Origin: Lamellibrachia columna
Taxonomy: Eukaryota; Annelida; Polychaeta; Sabellida; Siboglinidae
Assembly (NCBI GenBank): GCA_963662155.1
Contig: OY759261.1
Span: 2,730,227-2,794,226, forward strand
Length of the DNA stretch: 64,000 nt
Direction of reading: 5' to 3'
The position numbers and the translations under genes were made by a program. Positions 47,915 through 59,800 of this stretch are shown piece by piece (within the stretch, counting starts at the first letter, position 1; the number at the start of each line of letters is the position of its first letter). The notes beneath the pieces were generated by a model. It was not told the DNA's origin, searched no databases, and was given only the letters and a program-made list of their open reading frames with translations.

Positions 47915-48140
47915 CTATTTGATAACCAACACTATCTTCCAAGTCCTGTACTGATCTTTCTTGATAACCAAGACTATCTTTCAGGTCCTTGTCATCTGTA
48001 CTGTCCTTGTTTGACAACCAAAACTATCTTCCAGGTCCATGTCACCTGTACTGTCTTTGATTGACAACCAAGACTATCTTCCAGGTCCTTGCCACGTACA
48101 CTGTGCTTACTTGACAACCAAGACTATCTTCCTGGTGTTA
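47915..48140. repeat. about 48-bp degenerate tandem repeat, about 5 copies
   Basis: Unit ttgacaaccaagactatctt with ccaggtccttgtcatctgta. It forms the N-terminal part of the minus-strand frame of the neighbouring array. Confidence 0.88.
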
Positions 48141-48456
48141 CTGACATGTTCACAACACAGCACATTATATCAAAAATATATTATACCAATATGTAACTCT
48201 GAATATGAACTAATGAATTTCATAATGACACAGCTCTTACATCTGACCTCCCAGCAGACTTTGCATATTGATTCAAATTCCATTTATACACCACTTCAGA
48301 AATACCAATTCCAAAATACAAATTCCATATCGAAATCACAGTATCTGAACAGAGCAACCAAGCATAGACATGATTAACGGCATAAAATATTGATTTAAAA
48401 TTGTAAGCAGTTTTATTTAATTTCTGCATATTATGGTGCATAAAAACAAACAAATA

Positions 48457-48592
<136 letters not shown>

Positions 48593-48739
48593 TATGCAAC
48601 ATATGACATTTTTACTGTCTATTAAATTTATAGGGAATAAGTTGACAAGTTGCATGATGTAATTAAAAAAGTTATTTAAAAGTAATTGATAATACCAATT
48701 ACATTTTTACCAATCCCAGTTACTTTTAGAAACAAAACA

Positions 48740-49015
48740 ATTTTTACATCTACATCAACCCATAGTGGATTGCGTCAGCATGGATCCGTAGTGGATAATG
48801 TCAGCATCGATCCCTAGTGCATTATATATGTATCAACCCCTCGTGTATTGTCTACATCAACCCCTAGTGGGTTATGTCTGCATCAACCCCTAGTGGATTA
48901 TGCATACATCGATCCCTAGTGGATTATGTTTGTGACAACCCCTAGTGGACTATGTCTACATCAACCCCTAGTGGATTGTGTCTACATCAACCCTTAGTGG
49001 ATTATGTCTGCAGCA
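48740..49015. repeat. 27-bp degenerate tandem repeat, about 10 copies
   Basis: Unit cccctagtggattatgtcta plus catcaac. Confidence 0.92.
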
Positions 49016-49063
49016 GCCACTGATCTATATATATCTATGTATAGTTATATATAGATCAGTGGC
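49016..49063. other. perfect 18-bp inverted repeat with 12-nt loop
   Basis: gccactgatctatatata and its exact reverse complement surround tctatgtatagt. It could form a stable hairpin or cruciform. Confidence 0.9.
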
Positions 49064-49691
49064 CGCAGCCCCCAGTAGATTATAGCTATACCAACCCTGG
49101 TGGATACTGCAGGAACTATTTGTACTTTGAATCATTATGGTACCTCACTTAGCCGACTCTCGCCCGGCTTTGTGAACTCGGCGGGAGTAGAGTCTGGGCG
49201 AAGACTTACGCGGTTTGAATGTTAATTACCATCAGGTATGATGGCATCACTAGTTGGCTAAATTATATATCCTAACAGTATGTATTGTAACAGTTAATGT
49301 ATGATAAGAACGAAAAATTACTTACCGAAAAAAAATTACATAGCAGGTCAATAATCCTTACAAATCGATCGTATAACGTGCCAGAAACAAAATTCAAAGT
49401 TGAATTACTTTTGGCTAGAGCCCCCTGGTTTTTGGTACCCCACGTCTAAAGGAGGCCCCCTCTCCTTGCCCTAAAATAAAAGTACGAAAAAAAGTTGATA
49501 CTCTTATATGTGATTTGAACATATGCGACCAAAACGCTAAATATTAAATCCGTTTTATTTTATTGTATCAATAAAACCAATGTCGAAAGTTGGTTTAATC
49601 GAATGCTTTGTATTACCTTTAAATAGCTTACAATTATTTGATGACTTAGTTTGCGAATGACAATTAATGGACAATGCATTTTGAATCCTCG

Positions 49692-49723
<32 letters not shown>

Positions 49724-49979
49724 TGTGTGCGACGGTGGCGCCACACCACGGAGCCTGGATAACAAGGCTAATACCGGTAATAGTCACTCAGCAAATCATA
49801 TCGTTGGTGATACAACAGCTAGGACAAAATTCAATTCCATGTTTTTCCTTAGCTTGATTAATTAATCACTAAATCACCGCAGACAGATCAGAAATGTTAC
49901 ACTCCGTAAAAATGCAGCCATTAAACAAGATCATGCACACATCTACCGAGTGGGCGGAGCATAACATGTAAACATGATG
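49064..49979. other. intergenic DNA upstream of TLK
   Basis: An imperfect palindrome gactctcgcccgg ... cgggagtagagtc lies at 49152-49192. Apart from the CGTG tract nothing is recognised. Confidence 0.5.
49690..49727. repeat. (CGTG)n microsatellite, short
   Basis: About 9 units. Confidence 0.95.
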
Positions 49980-50607
49980 GCCTATATATACCTACCTCGT
50001 CTGCGTTCACCGGAAAGACGGGAAACTCACGTTAGTTTTCTAATACGTTTTACGCAACGATTTTCTTAAAATTTTCACAGCACATCAAACATCTATTAAT
50101 TCATCCGCTGTGTAAAATTCATAAAACTGATGTTGCTCCTTTTTCCCAAAATCACTCCCAAACCTTACACCCCTCCATTTCTGCCATGACAAGCGGCAGC
50201 TGATTTCATTCAAAATCTTAGGTCATCTGGCCTAGTGACACCTGCATTTTTACGCAAGTAGTCGTTGACTAACAATCACTTGAAAGCGCTGATTCCATGG
50301 TGAACAAAAGAAAAGTTTAACTCAGTCAACCCTACACAAGTGCTCTCAGTCTCAGAAGATAGATGATTTCTGGATGTGGTCTGAACCCAGAAGAAAGTCG
50401 CAACGTCTGTTGACATCTCGAAATTTACCGAACTTGTGGAGAGCGAATGTGACGTCACGATCACAGTGACAACGGAGTTATGTGTGCAGGGTTTTGGTGA
50501 GATTTGGGGAGCGCATCCCATGAATTATCCCTGTCCGTACAGTAAATCGAAAGAAAACGACGCGCCAACAATCGATCCTGTGCCTCAGAGGGGGTTTATA
50601 CGGTAAA
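49980..50607 (+). promoter_or_regulatory. candidate TLK promoter / 5' untranslated region
   Basis: A TATA-like ctatatatacc lies at about 49982, followed by an ETS-like accggaaag at about 50009. From about 50,500 the DNA becomes CpG-richer up to the TLK start codon. No other gene is visible in this 630 bp. The assignment is positional only; the start of transcription is unknown and an untranslated first exon further upstream is possible. Confidence 0.25.
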
Positions 50608-50815
50608 ATGGAGAAATCCGGGGCGTATAATTCGTTTTCTGGCGGGCCACCTCACGGGGCGCCATCTTGGACAACGGAGAGCGGTGGGGGCATGGGGCAT
50701 GTGGGGTTGTCGACGTCCCAACTCCAAGGTGTGAGTGGAACCAACCTTGGCTGTGGAGGGGCCAACACCACCAGTATTTCGACCACCCCGGTCGGTCGGT
50801 TACCGGAGGGCGAAG
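50608..50815 (+). CDS. TLK: TLK coding exon 1
   Basis: The start ATG lies in a locally GC-rich stretch and opens MEKSGAYNSFSGG. The exon is Gly/Ser/Thr-rich and ends ...TTPVGRLPEGE, like the vertebrate TLK segment that precedes the LLEAR motif. The donor is gaag|gtataa, phase 1. Reading on past the donor gives a longer open frame to 50926 that loses the family match. Confidence 0.82.
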
Positions 50816-53800
50816 GTATAAAAAATCAAGTAATAATTATCGTTTCTCTGACATTTCGAAGTTTGCTGTGTGGTGTAGGACGGGTCCCATTTGCCTCGGG
50901 TTTGGGTTTTAAGTGCAGGGATTTGTAGGAGAACCATTTTAATTCAAGTCTTGACATCCCATGCAACAACATCTAACATGGGTCAAACTATGAATGCAGT
51001 GTTAATATTTTGCACAACTCCTAAGAAACAAGTTGTTTAACCTTTTCCATGTGAAAAGTTTTACCCCATACCATGGTGGCCTAGCATTATTCTGCATACA
51101 TTGACATTCCTCATACAGTTGAATTACCAATTGGCTGACAGTTAATTTCATATATCACATTAAAATGGAAATGTCTCAATAAGCAAGAGTGCAACCATGT
51201 CTGAACTTTCAGTTGGGGAGATGCAAATAAATATGCTTTTGCAGTGCCTAGTGATGTATAGGCTATAGTTGTGTAGACAAGTATATCTCCAATTAAATCG
51301 TGTAAATTAATAATTGAGTATTTTATATGAGATTAATACTTTTTTCACAGTGTGTCACTAGATATATCTCGGAGTATAAACTTGGCAAACTTATAATAAT
51401 TTGTGAAATGTTTAGCTCTCTCTACACCATCTTCTCTTCTTGCTATATTCCACCTAACATCAATATACTGAGGATACATATGGCCTGGTGGGTGAACATG
51501 TTCCAAGTATATAACTTATCGACTGGGTTAACTTATATACAGTACACATTTAGAACTAAAGTAAACAATGTGAACAAACAATGATAGGTGCACAAGAACA
51601 CGTTTTTAAACAGAACGTAAAGTATGCAACTACCCCCTTTTGTTGACGTTCTGGTATGTGACTAATAACCGTTTAGTTTCTGATCATCGGTGTTGCAGTT
51701 GACGCTTTCAATGCCTTCAGTCTGGACCGTATTGGGATAGACGCACGTAAACGAGAACTCTTGGAAGCTAGGTTCTTTGATCGGGTAAGCTCACCCCTGC
51801 CCATCTGCATCACCTGACAAATGCAATTGCCATGGTTTGTCTGTGAGAAATAAGGAGCGAGAACAATAGTTAGTAAAGGCGATAGAAAGTGATTGATATG
51901 ATGCATTGTATTATCAAGGTCTTACCATTGCACTCAAGATTTTACCATTGCATTCATCCCGACAATTTTTTTATCTGATTAGGAAAAAAAACCTTTGTTT
52001 TTATGCATGTTTGAGGTTTCCAAGGATTTAGACATTTTAGTGTTATTTTATAATTGTACACCAGAAACCTGCTGCATTCACTGTACACCATCTTACACAC
52101 CAGAAACCTGCTGCATTCATCGTAATCATCTTTCATTCTGTTTCCTTTACTAATATAACTTCCTGCACTTATAACTTGTCTGCTTCTAGTCTACTAATTA
52201 AATGGTTGCTATGGCGTTGCTAGGGATTTCAACATGATACCCCCCCAACCACTCAGCAGACAGACTCAAACCTGTCGGCCGGCTCGCATCATAGCAGTGG
52301 TTCCAATACCGACCACCAGACGCACCAGCAGCAGCATTCTGACCAGACGCCGGAGAAAGCCTGGACGCCATCTGGTGGCGAGCGAAAGCGGAAACGGAGA
52401 GTAGCAAATGACTCAAATGATAATAGCAGCGGTACGTTGTGTGGAGTGGAGTTGTTCTATGGGGGTTACATACCTTGGTATTAAAGTAAGTGGACCATGT
52501 AGCAGAACACTGACGGGTCACGCCAACTCACCCAGTGGTTCCCAGGTGACCCTCTCAGATTTCTCTGGTCATAGAATGGAGCTATGCAAAATGTGAAGCC
52601 TCAGTTCCAGATGGTTTTTGAGATATGAATGGTTGAAGATATAGCTTTTCACACACATGAATCACATTTTATGTTTTCGACCATCTGTGAAACCTCAACC
52701 TCCAATTGTGTCACTGAATAAAGATATAGAGGTGAAAAGTGGCAGATTTAGTCATTGGCTTTCAAAATATGCTTTCAGAAGCAGTGTAGCTTTAGCCAGT
52801 GTGTAGCTGTAGACACCCGAAAGCGATAGTGGTGGGAATATACCTATACATAAACATATACCTATACAAGAATGGTGGGTATATACCTATGCATTAACAC
52901 AAAATCTGTGTGATATGTAGTGCCTCTGATCAATTTATGGGCACTTCTTGAACTGCCAAAATCCTCTGAATGCAATTGTTGTTTTTGGGTGCGTAAAGCT
53001 TTACACTGGCTACAGCTACACAGTTTCTAAAAGCCTGGGTCCCAGTTATTAAATGTGCCAATTTTCACCTTCATATCTATATTCAGTGACAATCATTCAA
53101 TCTGGACACGGAGTGAATGTTTACAATACAATCTCAGTGAGGATTAGCTCACTGCATTGGCTGCATTAAAGTTACTCAGTGTCTTACCTGTTGACAGGTA
53201 ATAGTGTCACTCTGTCTCAAATCTAGAATCAGTGTCACTCTGTCTCAAACCTAGAATCAGTGTCACTCTGTCTCAAACCTAGAATCAGTGTCACTCTGTC
53301 TCAAATCTTGAATCAGTGTCACTCTGTCTCAAATCTAGAATCAGTGTCACTCTGTCTCAAACCTAGAATCAGTGTCACTCTGTCTCAAACCTAGAATCAG
53401 TGTCACTCTGTCTCAAATCTAGAATCAGTATTGCTTCGATGTGGACAAAACTAAAACGTGTTTTCATATATTCAAATATATGATGTATTTTGAAGTTATA
53501 ACATTAGAAACTGACAAACAGCACAGGAGGGTGGGTCACACATAGATGAAAAATTGTTGGACTCTCGATAAGCCAATGGCTTCCATGTCCACTTGCCATC
53601 TGGGCCTTTGCCTTGGATGGCAATCTTGTTCAATCTTGTAGACGTAGAATTCCGCAATGCTTAGTCTCTGTGTGAACAAAAACTCAGCATTGCACCTGTC
53701 TGTTTGATATTTGTCTTAAATGTTGTTGGTGTTGATGGCATTGTCTTCAATGTTTAATTGTGTCTATTTGTCTTAAATGTTGTTGGTGTTGATCGCATTG

Positions 53801-56800
53801 TATTCAATGTTTAATTGTGTCTATTTGTCTTAAATGTTGTTGGTGTTGATGGCATTGTCTTCAATGTTTAATTGTGTCTATTTGTCTTAAATGTTGGTGT
53901 TGATGGCATTGTCTTCAATGTTTAATTGTGTTTATTTGGTTCAGGGCACGGCAAGGCGGGCCGCAGTGATAACAGTGCCAAGAAAATTTCTGAGTATTTC
54001 AAGGTAAGCATGAATAATATAAGATTTATACTGTTATTATATCAATTACTGTCTTAAATGTAACAAATAGAACTAACCAGACCTGGGGTGGAAGTACTCG
54101 GTACTCAAGTACATTGTTTAATTACTCGTACTCATAACTTATGGGTCTTGTACTTGTACTCGTACTCAATGTATTCAGATTTTACGAGTACATCTGAGTA
54201 CTTTCTCAACATGTGGTGAAAATTAATTTGTTTGTAGTTAACAAAAATGAAACTTTCCTGAAGTATTTCAGTGTTCTTCTATTTTTTTTATTACTTTGTT
54301 ATTTGTTATTTTTGAGTAATATGATTATGATATCGACCTGCCTGTCTTGGAGACAGGCAAATGTCTGATGAAGACGGGTAAAATAAAAATGAAAGATGGG
54401 TTTTTCTTTTGACAAGATTTGTTTTGAACTCTGTCTTAGCGCACGCGGTCGGGATTCGACAAATATTGTCATCGGCAGAATAACGAATACCACCGATCTA
54501 TAAGACTATATATTTTTAACCTTGACATCGTTGAAAAATTAGTGATACTGCAGCCGATCTCTGTTTATTGTAAACGTGTACATCATTGGTTGGGAAACGC
54601 GTTTCTGTGGGCTTTCTCTGTGCCTATCCATCAGCGGTCTCATTTGAAGAAACAATCCTGTGACCCGATTGTTGTGTGTTAGTTCAAAATGACACCTGCC
54701 AACGAGAGCGAGTGAAAAGATGGCGCGATATGTCAACGTCAAAGTTCACGACAATCGATGCCTTTTTCGTAAACGTGAATAAGAGCAGCGTTCCGGCGGT
54801 TGTCCCTGAACAATCAGAGGCAGTGGTGCCTTCCACATCTTTTGTTACGGTGGCGGAGATACACAATGTTGATCTGAACAATCAGAGGCAGTGGTGCCTT
54901 CCACATCTTTTGTTACGGTGGCGGAGATGAACAATGTTGATCTGAACAATCAGAGGCAGTGGTGCCTTCCACATCTTTTGTTACGGTGGTGGAGATGCAC
55001 AATGTTGATCTGAACAATCAGAGGCAGTGGTGCCTTCCACATCTTTTGTTACGGTGGCGGAGATGCACAATGTTGATCTGAACAATCAGAGGCAGTGGTG
55101 CCTTCCACATCTTTTGTTACGGTGGCGGAGATGCACAATGTTGATCTGAACAATCAGAGGCAGTGGTGCCTTCCACATCTTTTGTTACGGTGGCGGAGAT
55201 GCACAATGTTGATCTGAACAATCAGAGGCAGTGGTGCCTTCCACATCTTTTGTTATGGTGGTGGAGATACACAATGTTGATGCGCCTGTCACTAGTAACC
55301 GAGATGCTACTGTGTTGTCGCCCACTGCAGGCACTCTGCAGTGACCAAGCACGATTGCGGTAGACTTCGAAATTGAGTTTGATTCGGGCTCTGATTCACA
55401 TACATGATCAGCGTGTACTATGGCAGCAGTTTCTCGGTTGCTGAAAGAACTCAAACATTAGGCAAACCATGAACGATTAGGCTTTGCTGGCTCTAGTAAA
55501 CCATAGCCTAGATAATACTGAATCTGGATGATTGCTGTTTTAGAAGTAATGTTTCATTGTATTACTTTCAAAACCAATTGTTTTACTGAGTGCTATATCT
55601 TCTATTTTTTGTTGTTGTATTGCTTTACTTTTAGTGTCAAGCATTTGATTTTGAGTGTGAACATTCGTGTCCTCTCTTCTTTTATTAAGTAGAATTGACC
55701 ATATAATAATTTTCCTATTTTTCATTATCATGTGATGTTTTGGCTTCATTATTTTTTAATTAGGCTAAATACTAAGGCTTAAATGTATTCAAAGTTGTTA
55801 CTCCTGTGAAGGTGATAATGCCAACCTCACAGCACAGCTAGTAAGAGTCGACTGGGCCAATAATGGCTAAACTGGACTTGGCCTGCCATTGAAAAAACCT
55901 AATTTAGCCAATAATGGCTGTCATTTGACATTTGCTCAACTTGCACTGGCTTTACCAGTGCAAAAACAAAATGGGCCAATAATGGCTGTCATTATAGCAG
56001 TTAAAAAAATCAATTGGGCCAATAATGTTTGTCATAGATGCGAACGGCTTCCACAGGAGCCGTTCGCGCGCTTAAGGTTACACCTTTTAGAATGTTCAAG
56101 ACTGACCAAATTTTATTTCTGCCCTTACCATCCCTTCACCCCCATGGTGGCATTCTTTCATGACCATGACTATAATACCCAAAAAAGCAACATGCAGCAT
56201 CTTTTCCCAGTCAGAAACACCCAGTTAAGCAAATAGTTGTAGGCTACCAGTTCAGGCCATAATCCCTGTTTGTTTAATTAAGCCACCAGGATGTCCATAA
56301 AGCGTCGTTCATCAGTTAACCCACCAGTTAGCCATGAAATGCCTTTAATGCAGTCAGGAGACCATGCCACTTGGCACTGACTGACAGTGCTAACTGCAAA
56401 GAACTGCCAGCTGAGTCTTCTTCTGTAGAAGTAAGGTGACTCAAGTCAGACTGCCTCCTACACCAGTATAAGTATAATCTGATGCCAACAGTCTGGCTAA
56501 AAAATACAAAGGGGATTTTGAGCCTGTTATATTGGCAACCCTCTCAACAACCAGTAGTCTAAGAGTAGAAAATATAAATTGCAAACTTCTAATATAAACA
56601 GATTATAAATTGCAACACTGCCTTAGTGCACCAAAAGAAGACAAAATGAACTGATGTATCAGTATGTATCAGTATGTATCAGTATGTATCAGTATGTATC
56701 AGTATGTAAATTGGTCTTGTGCTCTTTATTCAAAACAAGGACAAACAAACTATTCAAATTACCACACATACCTTTTGTTCCAGTTTGGGCAAATCTTCTC

Positions 56801-59800
56801 ACCTCTACCCCTTATGATGTACATGCTTGGGGGGATAATGTTTAGTCATTGGTGGACTAACTACAAAGATATTGGTTTAATGGGTGTTATTACATCAAAC
56901 ATGTGGTTTAAGAATCATTAATTGCAGTTAAGAAGGGACCCCAAGCAAAAACTGATCTTATGAGTCATATCATGTCGGTATGTTTGTAAAAGGGAAGGGT
57001 TCGTAAAAGGTAACCGTATGTGTGGAAATGGAAATGTCAAAAAAAATGTACCCGTACTCATGAGAATGTATTCATACTCCGCTTTTAGCAGTGTACTAGT
57101 ACTCATACTCATCCATCACCAATGTACTTGTACTCATACTCGTCCATCGCCAATGTACTAGTACTCATACTCGTCCATCGCCAATGTACTAGTACTCATA
57201 CTCATCCATCGCCAATGTACTTGTACTCATACTCATCCATCACCAATGTACTAGTACTCATACTCATCCATCGCCAATGTACTTTTACTCATACTCATCC
57301 ATCGCCAATGTACTAGTACTCATACTCATCCATCGCCAATGTACTAGTACTCATACTCATCCATCGCCAATGTACTTGTACTCATACTCATCCATCACCA
57401 ATGTACTAGTACTCATACTCATCCATCGCCAATGTACTAGTACTCATACTCATCCATCGCCAATGTACTTGTACTCATACTCATCCATCACCAATGTACT
57501 AGTACTCATACTCATCCATCGCCAATGTACTAGTACTCATACTCATCCATCGCCAATGTACTAGTACTCATACTCATCCATCGCCAATGTACTAGTACTC
57601 ATACTCATCCATCACCAATGTACTAGTACTCATACTCATCCATCACCAATGTACTTGTACTAAAAAAATGTACTCGCCCCCAGGTCTGGAACTAACTCAA
57701 ATGGACAAATATTGCCACAAGATACCTGTGAAATAAATTAAAAGTTGCTGCAATATATTAAGAGAAAAAAACGTGCTTACCATTGACCGTGTGTCTGATT
57801 GTCTTACAATGTTGTAACTTACCATTGACCGTGTGTCCGATTGTCTTACAATGTTGTAACTTACCATTGATCGTGTTTCCGATTGTCTTACAATGTTGTA
57901 ACTTACCATTGACCGTGTGTCCGATTGTCTTACAATGTTGTAACTTACCATTGACCGTGTGTCCGATTGTCTTACAATGTTGTAACTTACCATTGACCGT
58001 GTGTCCGATTGTCTGACAATGTTGTAACTTACCATTGACCGTGTGTCCGATTGTCTGACAATGTTGTAACTTACCATTGACCGTGTGTCCGATTGTCTTA
58101 CAATGTTGTAACTTACCATTGACCGTGTGTCCGATTGTCTTACAATGTTGTAACTTACCATTCACCGTGTGTCCGATTGTCTTACAATGTTGTAACTTAC
58201 CATTCACTGTGTGTCCGATTGTCTTACAATGTTGTAACTTACCATTGACCGTGTGGCCGATTGTCTGACAATGTTGTAACTTACCATTGACCGTGTGTCC
58301 GATTGTCTTACAATGTTGTAACTTACCATTGACCGTGTGTCCGATTGTCTTACAATGTTGTAACTTACCATTGACCGTGTGTCCGATTGTCTTACAATGT
58401 TGTAACTTACCATTGACTGTGTGTCCGATTGTCTGACAATGTTGTAACTTACCATTGACCGTGTGTCCGATTGTCTTACAATGTTGTAACTTACCATTCA
58501 CCATGTGTCCGATTGTCTGACAATGTTGTAACTTACCACTGACCGTGTGTCCGATTGTCTTACAATGTTGTAACTTCACTGTTTTCAGACAGGGAACAGC
58601 CCTGGTAGGGCAGGGAACAAGGCCCCGTCTCCCCAGACCTTCCACATGGCTGTGAGTTCTCTTCCTTGATCCCACAAGCTGTGGTGCAGCTTGTTGTCTT
58701 GTAGTCTTGTTGTCTTGTAGTGGTTTGTGTCTACTCAGAAGTAACGGCAAAACATGTCATCCCTACTCTCAACTCTGAACATACATTTGTCTGATATTGC
58801 AGAAATATGCACCAGTAGGTCATTTGTTTGCCTTTTGAATGTTCACACACTTATACAATTGTTCACACACTTATACAGTTGTTCACACAATTGTACAAAT
58901 AGTCACACAACAAATGTTTACTAGTGTTGGGAATTGGTTTGATTTTCGTAATCGATAATCTGTTTGGCCAAACAAACCCAATTTAATTATACCACCAGAT
59001 CATTACCGACTCGTTGCATGCCCCTGTGTCCAATAGGGAAAATGTAACTATACGTGTTAACTGAAAAGTAAAGGAAAATTATACAAATATGTTTAAAATA
59101 TTTATTTTTATGATTTTCACCGGTGAAGGGTGGTTCGGCAGATTCGTTGCACTGAGTGGTTTATCGTGCCAGCACCGCGGGCAGCACGAAATCACTTCGA
59201 CAACTTGCTGAATATTCACCTCAAAAAGCCCGCAAAATCATTTTAACTGTTTGAACTAGTATAATAGGTGGGGTTTGCCATTAACTGTTTCACCGTTTCT
59301 GTGGTGTTTTAGTACCCCCAGTCTCCACAAGGGTTCGGCCCGACTGTGACGCCACCTACCTACATGAACCACGTTGACATGCCGCCAGCAAGCCCTGGAG
59401 TCGCGCCTCACAACCGCAGTGTCACTAATATGTCACCACGCAACAACTCACAACAAGTACAGGTACAATACAACACAAAATAATATTAAAGAAATAAATC
59501 ATGTGGTCTTATAAAGCACCAGTATCCACCTGTTGACCCTTACTCTATCATCAAAGCAAGATTGTTGGCAGCAGTGAATGCTGCCTGTGTCAGTTTTTAT
59601 TGATGAAGACCATTGGCTATGTGAGTCCAATACAGGTATTTTCCATTTCCCTACTTGGAAACTTTTACTTCCCCTGGCATAGACACCAGGTAGGAGGCAC
59701 CTACATAGACGCCAGGTAGAAGGCACCTATATAGACGCCAGGTAGAAGGCACCTATATAGATGCCAGGTAGGAGGCACCTACATTGACGCCAGGTAGGAG

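Larger units (their letters stand above)
54078..57688. mobile_element. complete non-autonomous hAT-superfamily element in TLK intron 4
   Basis: The ends are CAGACCTGGGG at 54078 and CCCCAGGTCTG at 57688, an 11-bp terminal inverted repeat. They are flanked by a perfect 8-bp direct repeat, gaactaac, at 54070-54077 and 57689-57696, the target-site duplication expected for hAT transposons. Subterminal DNA at both ends is rich in GTACTC/GAGTAC. A short frame near 54730 (MSTSKFTTIDAFF...) resembles the start of zinc-finger hAT proteins, but no transposase core is present. Two internal minisatellites inflate the element to 3611 bp. Confidence 0.92.

Noticed and set aside
57697..58750. 330-codon minus-strand KLQHCKTIGHTVNG repeat protein
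   Set aside because: 42-bp intronic array antisense to TLK exon 5; the non-repeat part is the reverse strand of the exon and its flanks.
58922..58960. hAT-like terminus tagtgttgggaattgg in TLK intron 5
   Set aside because: No matching inverted end or 8-bp duplication found nearby.
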